DNA from: Deltaproteobacteria bacterium
GTDB lineage: Bacteria; Desulfobacterota; DSM-4660; Desulfatiglandales; HGW-15
DNA length: 5,117 nucleotides
Direction of reading: 5' to 3'
NCBI GenBank assembly: GCA_019308525.1
Contig: JAFDIC010000308.1
Span: 1-5,117 of the forward strand
Part shown: positions 1-5,117 of the stretch, piece by piece
Layout of the letters: each line of letters starts with the position of its first letter
Numbering within the stretch: position 1 is the first letter of the stretch
Made by a program: the position numbers and the translations under genes
Notes under the pieces: model-generated
What the model saw: only the letters and a program-made list of their open reading frames with translations
Database searches by the model: none
Told to the model about the DNA's origin: nothing

Positions 1-816
1 GTCAAGGACAGGCGCCTGACTTCCATAAAGCCGATTGATCACCTAATAACCGAAATGAAGGAGGTTTCAGCCCGCGGGGCCAAGTACATCTGGTTTGTAG
101 ATGATAACTTCAGGCTGGGGAGGGATGACCTCAACGAGGTATGTCAACGTTTCCTCAAAGAAGAACTCGATCTCAAGTGGATGACATTTGTCAGGGCGAG
201 CACTCTTAAAGATATCGATATAGGATTGCTGCGCGCCGCTGGATGCGTGGAGGTCCAATTGGGACTCGAATCGGCTGACCCCCGGATCCTGCGCAACATG
301 AACAAGAAGGCGAGCCCCGGTCTGTATTCCCGAGTGTTGGAAAGGCTTTTGAAGGGAGGCATTAGCTGCTCTTGCTACTTTATCTTCGGTTTTCCCGGCG
401 AAACAGAGGAGACCGCCAGCAGAACACGGCAGTTTATCAGGGACCATGAATTTCCGGAAAGTGAAGGAGGCCTTAGGTGGTCATTCTTTCCCTTTATTCT
501 CAGCCCCCTGAGCCCCATATATGAACCTGAGGAGCGGGAGAAGTATGATCTAAGGGGGTATCTATTCGAATGGGAACACCGGACCATGAACACGGAACAG
601 GCAAGAGAGCAGGTCCTCAAGACATTCTTCCAAATGGAAAACTCGGGCCCCATATACCGTGAGGACAACCAAGAAATGCTAAGCTCTCTCGGCCCCAAAG
701 GAAGAAGGGAATTTGAGGCCCAGAGACACAGGATCTCAAAGCAGGCCCTGAGGGGCAAGGATGTAAAGGACGATATCTTGAAGTCTTTTGCATATTTGGA
801 AGAAAAAGGAATCTAG
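1..816 (+). CDS. Radical SAM protein, probably B12-binding type, 5'-truncated by the window edge
   Basis: The frame is open from base 1 to the TAG at 814-816, giving 271 visible residues. The ATG at 55 is internal, because residues 1-18 (R-R-L-T-S-I-K-P followed by an I-T-E-M helix) match the conserved segment that usually follows the radical SAM cysteines. Seen: FVDDNF at residues 32-37 (the D-D-N-F strand end of this family), GLESADPRIL at 88-97, and FGFPGET at 129-135. These belong to the second half of a radical SAM barrel. The CxxxCxxC motif binding the [4Fe-4S] cluster, and any N-terminal cobalamin-binding domain, would lie left of the window. The C-terminal tail (S-P-L-S-P-I-Y, then W-E-H-R-T-M at about 190-195) is of a kind seen in B12-dependent radical SAM enzymes. 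Such enzymes cleave SAM to a 5'-deoxyadenosyl radical, often for methylation or ring rearrangement; the substrate here is unknown. A methyltransferase gene follows after 38 bases, suggesting an operon. Fold call is firm; B12 type and reaction are inferred. Confidence 0.9.
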   Translation, partial: VKDRRLTSIKPIDHLITEMKEVSARGAKYIWFVDDNFRLGRDDLNEVCQRFLKEELDLKWMTFVRASTLKDIDIGLLRAAGCVEVQLGLESADPRILRNMNKKASPGLYSRVLERLLKGGISCSCYFIFGFPGETEETASRTRQFIRDHEFPESEGGLRWSFFPFILSPLSPIYEPEEREKYDLRGYLFEWEHRTMNTEQAREQVLKTFFQMENSGPIYREDNQEMLSSLGPKGRREFEAQRHRISKQALRGKDVKDDILKSFAYLEEKGI

Positions 817-854
817 CGAGAAACACATCAGAAAGGAATCGGTCTGGTCGAGAA
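805..854. repeat. Short imperfect direct repeat across the radical SAM-methyltransferase junction
   Basis: AAAGGAATC occurs at 805-813 and again at 832-840. Each copy is followed by CGAGAA, at 817-822 and 849-854, with spacers of 3 and 8 bases. The first copy contains the stop codon of the radical SAM gene; the second ends directly at the ATG of the methyltransferase. The GAAAGGA at 831-837 is the only purine-rich Shine-Dalgarno-like stretch before that start, but it lies about 17 bases away, which is longer than ideal. The repeat could be a small local duplication or chance. Confidence 0.35.
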
Positions 855-1673
855 ATGGCAAACAAAACACGAATTCAGTACCTCATGGAAAACGAAGAAG
901 AGGCTCTGCGCCTTGACCTCAAAACAGACGGAGAAACAGTTGAAAAACAGGCCCTATGGGCAGGCTTATCACCTGGGATGCGGGTGGCGGATCTGGGCTG
1001 CGGGGCCGGCAAGACAACCTTTCACCTGAACAAACTGGTCCAACCCGGCGGAAAGACCATTGGTGTGGATTTCTCGGAACAGAGGATCATTTATGGCAAG
1101 AAGCATTACAATGCCCCCGGCATAAGTTATTTCCTCAGGGACATCCGGGACCCCCTTGAAGACCTTGGATCGTTCGATTTCATATGGATCCGTTTCGTTC
1201 TCGAATACTATAATACCGGCACCTTCGCAATCGTGAAGAATATATCCAAGATATTGAAACCTGGAGGTATCCTCTGCTTGATCGACCTGGATTGCAATTG
1301 CCTCAGGTACCACGGTTTCCCCCCTCGACTGGAGAAGGCAATCAACGGGATAATGGAATCTCTCGAGAAAAATTACGGCTTTGATCCTTACGCGGGGATA
1401 AAGCTTTACTCTTACCTCTACGACCTTGCCTTTACGGAGATCGATGTGGACATCGGTTCCCACAACCTCATATTCGGGGAGGTGAAAGACCCAGATATCT
1501 TCAACTGGGCCAAGAAGGTGGAAATAGCGGCCAGGAATTCCGGCTACTCTTTTGAGGATTATGAAGGGGGGTTCGACGAGTTCTTCAAGGAACTGGAGAT
1601 ATACTACAGGCATCCCAGGACTTTTTTCTATGTTCCCCTGATCGCTTGTCGGGGGAAAAAGCCGGTTCAGTGA
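855..1673 (+). CDS. Class I SAM-dependent methyltransferase
   Basis: A complete 272-residue protein with a Rossmann-fold methyltransferase domain. Seen: motif I VADLGCGAG at residues 44-52, the glycine-rich SAM-binding loop; GVDFSE at 70-75, whose Asp72 is placed to bind the ribose hydroxyls; RDIRD at 95-99, where the acidic residue contacting adenine is expected; and LKPGGILCLIDLD at 134-146, the strand-turn after motif III typical of UbiE-like enzymes. Residues 150-272 form a family-specific C-terminal part, rich in aromatic and acidic residues, that probably shapes the substrate pocket. There is no signal peptide or membrane segment, so it is likely cytoplasmic. ATG 855 is the first start in frame after the previous gene; no ATG, GTG or TTG lies upstream in frame within the gap. 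The alternative ATG at 885 would still keep motif I, but has no better ribosome binding site. It is probably co-transcribed with the radical SAM gene. Methyl acceptor unknown: a small molecule is more likely than DNA or rRNA, since no target-specific motif such as NPPY is seen. Confidence 0.9.
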   Translation: MANKTRIQYLMENEEEALRLDLKTDGETVEKQALWAGLSPGMRVADLGCGAGKTTFHLNKLVQPGGKTIGVDFSEQRIIYGKKHYNAPGISYFLRDIRDPLEDLGSFDFIWIRFVLEYYNTGTFAIVKNISKILKPGGILCLIDLDCNCLRYHGFPPRLEKAINGIMESLEKNYGFDPYAGIKLYSYLYDLAFTEIDVDIGSHNLIFGEVKDPDIFNWAKKVEIAARNSGYSFEDYEGGFDEFFKELEIYYRHPRTFFYVPLIACRGKKPVQ

Positions 1674-1804
1674 CCGGACCCGAGTTAAGGGACATCTTCT
1701 TTTTCATATCCGGGACCGGCCTGTCTTCATACTGCTGAAACTCTGGGAGATCCCGACCTCCGGCGGCCTTTTTGGAGCTGGGGCCTTGACTTTGATACTA
1801 CAGT
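1674..1804. other. Intergenic stretch, possibly the decayed N-terminal half of a GAF domain
   Basis: No intact gene is visible. After the TAA at 1686-1688, the frame starting at 1689 reads weakly GAF-like: G-P at 1713-1718, A-E-T-L at 1734-1745, then R-R-P-F at 1761-1772 and D-F-D at 1788-1796. This resembles in order the A-E-T-L, G-x-P-V and D-x-x-D-P-R pattern that precedes the conserved E-E-G-I in many GAF domains. The downstream GAF fragment lies in a different frame, so a frameshift near 1796-1802 would be needed. The frame match is judged from memory of the family pattern and is tentative. An imperfect GC-rich inverted repeat (1674-1682 with 1711-1719, one A-A mismatch, 28-base loop) is present but has no T-run after it, so I do not call a terminator. 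Confidence 0.35.
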
Positions 1805-2056
1805 GTGGTACTTGAAGAAGGCATCAGGAGCATGGTGTCCGTTCCCATAAAACTTTACGGGCAGCCCCTGGGGGTCTTACGTCTGTATCACTCTGAGCCT
1901 TGGGATGTGTCGAAGACAGACCTGGACTCACTGGAGATCCTTGCTGAGAACGTGGGCCTTGCGATGATGTACACCCGTCTGTTGAATACAATACAATCCG
2001 TGAGGGAGACAATCAGCGAACTCCCTGAAGATATTACGCTACTGCTGAAGAGTTGA
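1805..2056 (+). pseudogene. GAF domain fragment (C-terminal half), probably a gene remnant
   Basis: The open frame gives 83 residues from a GTG at 1805; in-frame TGAs at 1787 and 1793 block any upstream extension. Seen: EEGIRSMVSVPI at residues 4-15, GVLRLYHSEP at 23-32, a D-L-D-S-L-E-I-L-A helix at about 38-46, and L-A-M-M-Y-T-R-L-L at 52-60. This is the second half of a GAF domain, the small-ligand or redox-sensing module of signalling proteins, which normally spans about 150 residues. The first half is missing from this frame. A short helical tail follows and no output domain is attached. No good ribosome binding site precedes the GTG; AGGAG at 1826-1830 is only one base from the ATG at 1832, too close to work. 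I therefore read it as a remnant, not a functional small protein. A sequencing frameshift near 1800 is an alternative. It ends 19 bases from the stop of the convergent helicase gene. Confidence 0.7.
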
Positions 2057-2075
2057 GTATTGGATTGCGGGTCGA

Positions 2076-5000
2076 TCACACATGATTTGCAAAATCCGTT
2101 AGTTCTGATTCTTCGTGTCGGTCCGGTAGACCCAACAGGTTTATCAGGTCGTCCCTGGAGAATGACTTCAACAAATCAGGGTCATCCTCTTTTATGACAC
2201 TATCCACCAAGTTCCTCTTTTTCTGTATCATGGCCGATATTTTCTCCTCCAGGGTACCTACCGTGACAAGTTTCAGGACGTGTACACCGCGTTTCTGGCC
2301 TATCCTATGAACCCTGTCAGTCGCCTGGTCCTCTTTTGCAGCATTCCACCAACGATCATAATGGATAACCACCGAGGCTGCCACCAAATCTATTCCAGTA
2401 CCTCCGGCCTTCAGGCTCCCCACATAAACCCGGCAATCCGGATCGTTATTGAACCGGGCCACAATCTCTCCGCGATTCCTGGATTGCCCCGTGAGGGTGA
2501 CAAAACCTATCCCCTGTCCCTGTAAGTGTTTCTCGATGATCCTAATCATTCCCAGGTATTGACTGTACACAACGATCTTTTGGTTGCTGCCTAAGGCTTC
2601 TGAGAAGACCTCCTTGAAGAGCTCCCACTTCCCAGACCTGTAACGGTCGTAGTCGTCCAATTTACCGTCCACCAGGGAAGGATGATCGCAGATCTGCTTA
2701 AGCAGGTTCAGGAGGGCAAAGATATGTATGTAAGGGATAGGCGTTTCACTCTTCCTAAGGGTGTCAATCAAATCTTCACCGCGCAATGAGATGGCATCCC
2801 GGTAAAGTTTGACCTGGTCTCTGCTGAGTCGACAAGTCCTGATATCCTCGATTTTTCCCGGCAATTCCCTCAAAACCGACTTCTTGAGACGTCGAAGGAT
2901 GAACGGCGACGTCAGCCTTGAAAGTTCTGATTGTCTGCGGTTATCTAGTCCGTTCTCGCCATGGCCTAGGTACCTCTCCCTAAAATAATGATCGCTCCCC
3001 AGGTAGCCTGGAATTACCATGTCCATGAGGGCCTTCAAGTCATAAAGCGAATTTTCAATGGGCGTTCCCGTCAGTCCGAGCTTCATGCCTGCTTTCAGAT
3101 CCCTGGCAGCAGTGTAACCCTGCGTCTTGGGGTTCTTGACGTGTTGAATCTCATCAAGGATAACAAGGCTGAACATATGGACTTTCAGTTGTTCAATGTC
3201 TCTTCGCAAGATACCGTAGGAAGTCAAGATTATATCATTGTTGTCCATGACCTCGGACAGGTTTCTCTGCCCGCCATGGTAGTTCACGGCCTTCAGCTCA
3301 GGAACGTGCTCCTGGATCTTGTTTTGCCAGTGGCTCAGTACTGTGATGGGACTCACGACCAGGCACGGGTTGTTTAGCTTCCCCATTCTCTTCAGCCCAA
3401 GCATCAATGCCATGGCCTGATGTGTCTTTCCAAGGCCCATATCATCGCAAAGAAGGCCTCCGAACCCGTTCTCGAACAGAAAGAAGAGCCATTGCACACC
3501 CAACCGTTGATAGGACCTTAAAGTGGAACGCATTCCGCTCAATGACGGCGGGGCTGTTGAGGGTTTCAAATCCATTATTCTTCTCAGCAGCTCAGCGCGC
3601 TTACTATCGCCCTTTATCACGAAAGCCTTGTTATTCGCCGCCCTTATACGAAAAATATCCATTTTGGTGAGCTTCAAGCCTCTTGGACCGTACTCAACCT
3701 CCGCTTCCGGGAAGGCTCGTGCAATAGACTCTATTTCCGGTGCTTGGCAGTCTACCCATCCACCGGCAGTCCCTATGAAGCGCTTATCCTCCTTTCTCGC
3801 AGAGAGGATCTCCCTGAGTGAAATGGATGTATTGCCAAAACCGTATTTCACATCAATCCAGCACCAATCCCTTTCAATAGCCTCAGGTTCGAACTCCACA
3901 TTGTCAAATTCCTTGAAGATCTTTAGGGCCCTTATTTCCTCATCCACCAGATAGTGCCCTCTTTGGATCTCATCTCCAAACTGTTCCAGAAAAAGGGGCA
4001 CCTGGGACTTCTTGAGGGTCATCCTGACCGGGGCCTTGAACTCCCGTTGCTTGTCAGGTCTTTCCAGCTCAGCGAGAATACCCATTTCTTTAATGTAGAC
4101 CAAGTCACCATAGCGGAACTTTTCAAGCTCTTCCCTGTCGAAGAACCTATCCTCCCCATTTTCCTGGATAAGCTGGATGACCGGCCTGACATCCAGATCC
4201 ATTTCCGTGTCCATGGTGACCTTGAATATGGATTTCAGCGGGATAGGGTGAATGGGCAAATTATGCTGGTTAGGCAACATCTCTCCCAAACAGCCCAACA
4301 GGGTTTTTACAAGATGCCTTGGTACAGTCATACGGAAAAGGGTCTCTCCACTAACTCGCTCACACGTCACGGTGAATGCGCCGGAGGCTTCTTCTATGCC
4401 AGGACGGAACGCGTACTCACTGGTCCCGAATTCCCGGTAGCAGTGGTAAGCAATCCGGTACCAGAAGCTTTCTTCCAGTACCAAACCCCTTGTCTTGTAC
4501 CCCCTGTGAAGCATGGCCCTTTCATTTTCATTGAGGGTCATGCGTGAAAGCATTCCAAGGACCTGTGCGCGGTTAGGCACTGTTTCGTTGTGCTTGTCTT
4601 CAATCTCCATCAAGCGTTCTGCGAAACGTGAAGCGTCCTGTGCCCTTGAAAAATAGGAGATTAGGCATTCCCCTCGAGCATCGAATACTTTAACAAGCCC
4701 TTCGCCACTCTCCCTCTCTCTATCCTCTTGGACCTGTTCGTGATCAATAACAATAGGTCGCCTGGTCATATACTTGAATGATGTCGTCCTTGACGTTATA
4801 GAGTTTCCTTCTCCCATTATTCGGGCGATTCGATACCAGACACTCGATTTGAAATCCTCATCAAGGCTTTTTCCATCCAGGGATTTTTTCAAGGACCGGT
4901 ATATCTTGGACAACTCAATGATATGATGGCAGGTTTTTCTTCTTGATGTGGAGCAGGTACAAAAGCGAGAGTTTGAACCACGTTTATCCCCCTCTGCCAG

Positions 5001-5117
5001 AAACGCTACACCAGGTCTCTTATCTCCCGGTTCGGGAATCAGGGCAATGGCGTGACGGTGAAATTCGATCCGATGAAAATCACGGCCTGCACCTTCCCGG
5101 CTGTGCTTTTTGTCCCG
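2076..5117 (-). CDS. SWIM zinc-finger SWI2/SNF2-family ATPase/helicase, 5'-partial at right edge
   Basis: The frame is open from 5117 to the TGA at 2078-2076: 1013 visible residues, numbered here from 5117. No ATG, GTG or TTG occurs in the first 68 codons. The first candidate start, TTG 4913, would remove a SWIM finger (C53-x-C55-x7-C63-x-H65), so the true start lies outside. After it come a probable duplicated alpha/beta unit (about 86-168 and 213-281) and a region around W418 resembling the bacterial SNF2-associated domain. The ATPase core follows: LRSYQRLGVQWL 533-544, Walker A DMGLGKT 559-565, motif Ia SPITVLSHW 589-597, Walker B DEIQ 655-658, TGTPIE 683-688, motif IV VVYSQY 849-854, motif V GGTGIDL 905-911, motif VI DQATDRVHRIGQ 930-941. 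All key ATPase residues are present, including the Walker A lysine and the motif VI arginines. Known members translocate on double-stranded DNA and remodel protein-DNA complexes, usually without strand separation; SWIM fingers bind DNA or protein. It lies convergent to the other genes, so its regulation is not visible here. The precise role is unknown. Confidence 0.95.
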   Translation of the reverse strand, partial: RDKKHSREGAGRDFHRIEFHRHAIALIPEPGDKRPGVAFLAEGDKRGSNSRFCTCSTSRRKTCHHIIELSKIYRSLKKSLDGKSLDEDFKSSVWYRIARIMGEGNSITSRTTSFKYMTRRPIVIDHEQVQEDRERESGEGLVKVFDARGECLISYFSRAQDASRFAERLMEIEDKHNETVPNRAQVLGMLSRMTLNENERAMLHRGYKTRGLVLEESFWYRIAYHCYREFGTSEYAFRPGIEEASGAFTVTCERVSGETLFRMTVPRHLVKTLLGCLGEMLPNQHNLPIHPIPLKSIFKVTMDTEMDLDVRPVIQLIQENGEDRFFDREELEKFRYGDLVYIKEMGILAELERPDKQREFKAPVRMTLKKSQVPLFLEQFGDEIQRGHYLVDEEIRALKIFKEFDNVEFEPEAIERDWCWIDVKYGFGNTSISLREILSARKEDKRFIGTAGGWVDCQAPEIESIARAFPEAEVEYGPRGLKLTKMDIFRIRAANNKAFVIKGDSKRAELLRRIMDLKPSTAPPSLSGMRSTLRSYQRLGVQWLFFLFENGFGGLLCDDMGLGKTHQAMALMLGLKRMGKLNNPCLVVSPITVLSHWQNKIQEHVPELKAVNYHGGQRNLSEVMDNNDIILTSYGILRRDIEQLKVHMFSLVILDEIQHVKNPKTQGYTAARDLKAGMKLGLTGTPIENSLYDLKALMDMVIPGYLGSDHYFRERYLGHGENGLDNRRQSELSRLTSPFILRRLKKSVLRELPGKIEDIRTCRLSRDQVKLYRDAISLRGEDLIDTLRKSETPIPYIHIFALLNLLKQICDHPSLVDGKLDDYDRYRSGKWELFKEVFSEALGSNQKIVVYSQYLGMIRIIEKHLQGQGIGFVTLTGQSRNRGEIVARFNNDPDCRVYVGSLKAGGTGIDLVAASVVIHYDRWWNAAKEDQATDRVHRIGQKRGVHVLKLVTVGTLEEKISAMIQKKRNLVDSVIKEDDPDLLKSFSRDDLINLLGLPDRHEESELTDFANHV
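4275..4481 (-). repeat. Protein-level repeat unit 2 in the SNF2 N-terminal region
   Basis: Encodes visible residues 213-281. It opens with E-E-S-F-W-Y-R-I-A, matching the S-S-V-W-Y-R-I-A of unit 1. A beta-hairpin follows (F-T-V-T-C-E-R-V-S-G-E-T-L-F-R-M-T-V), then a helix (L-V-K-T-L-L-G-C-L-G-E-M-L). The shared anchor is W-Y-R-I-A at the same place in the unit and a G-E turn in the hairpin. Overall identity is low, so homology of the two units is inferred. Confidence 0.5.
4614..4862 (-). repeat. Protein-level repeat unit 1 in the SNF2 N-terminal region
   Basis: Encodes visible residues 86-168. It has a helix carrying S-x-V-W-Y-R-I-A, then a linker, then a beta-hairpin (L-V-K-V-F-D-A-R-G-E-C-L-I-S-Y-F) and a closing helix (A-S-R-F-A-E-R-L-M). 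It parallels the unit at 4275-4481 in motif and predicted order of secondary structure. The linker is longer and highly charged (E-D-R-E-R-E-S-G). The DNA itself is not obviously repeated, so the duplication would be old. Confidence 0.5.
4923..4961 (-). other. SWIM zinc-finger motif coding segment of the SNF2 protein
   Basis: Reading the minus strand in the helicase frame gives F-C-T-C-S-T-S-R-R-K-T-C-H-H-I-I-E-L. The 39 bases here run from the first cysteine to the final histidine and fit the SWIM pattern C-x-C-x(n)-C-x-H with n = 7. Before it, codons for G-V-A-F-L-A-E-G and similar residues are consistent with the beta-strands that usually lead into a SWIM finger. The four ligands would hold one zinc ion. 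This segment lies upstream of the first possible start codon in the window, so annotation from that codon would lose it. Confidence 0.85.

Noticed and set aside
969..1613. A 214-codon open frame on the minus strand
   Set aside because: It lies wholly antisense to the methyltransferase, which has clear motifs, and its translation shows no recognisable domain.
1757..1773. GC-rich stretch followed by TTTTT as an intrinsic terminator after the methyltransferase
   Set aside because: No stem longer than about 4 base pairs can be formed before the T-run, so the match is superficial.
2062..2097. Inverted repeat (GGATT-GC with GC-AA-AATCC) between the convergent genes as a bidirectional terminator
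   Set aside because: The stem is short and bulged, with a 20-base loop and no T-run on either side.
3954..4547. A 197-codon plus-strand open frame, with similar ones at 2988-3377 and 3523-3954
   Set aside because: All are antisense to the SNF2 coding sequence, have no domain features, and are explained as shadows of the helicase frame.
2076..5117. SNF2 helicase as part of a DISARM-like or other phage-defence system
   Set aside because: DISARM includes an SNF2-type protein, but no other DISARM gene is visible. The class I methyltransferase here lacks DNA-methyltransferase motifs. SWIM-SNF2 proteins are also common outside defence loci.

Overview
The window looks like chromosomal DNA of a mid-GC bacterium. 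The truncated GAF domain and the B12-type radical SAM protein resemble those common in Desulfobacterota (former Deltaproteobacteria) and other anaerobes. That placement is an impression from protein style, not a measured assignment.

Layout: (i) 1-816, + strand: the C-terminal 271 residues of a radical SAM protein whose N-terminus and iron-sulfur cysteines lie left of the window. (ii) 855-1673, + strand: a complete class I SAM-dependent methyltransferase, 38 bases downstream and probably in the same operon. (iii) 1674-2056: a stretch with no intact gene, holding the C-terminal half of a GAF domain (1805-2056), with what may be its decayed, frame-shifted N-terminal half just upstream. (iv) 2076-5117, - strand: a large SWI2/SNF2-family ATPase convergent with the rest. 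Its frame stays open to the right edge of the window, so the gene is 5'-partial.

The most useful correction concerns the helicase start. The first possible start codon in the window is a TTG at 4913, but the same frame runs without a stop to 5117. The 68 extra codons encode a SWIM-type zinc finger (C-x-C-x7-C-x-H) directly before that TTG. The protein is therefore a SWIM-SNF2 fusion with its true start outside the window. Its N-terminal region also appears to contain a diverged internal duplication built on a W-Y-R-I-A motif.

The radical SAM protein and the methyltransferase could act in one modification or biosynthetic pathway, but the substrate cannot be read from the sequence. Nothing links them functionally to the helicase. 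I see no RNA genes, CRISPR array, insertion sequence, integrase or attachment site, and no complete new multi-gene system.
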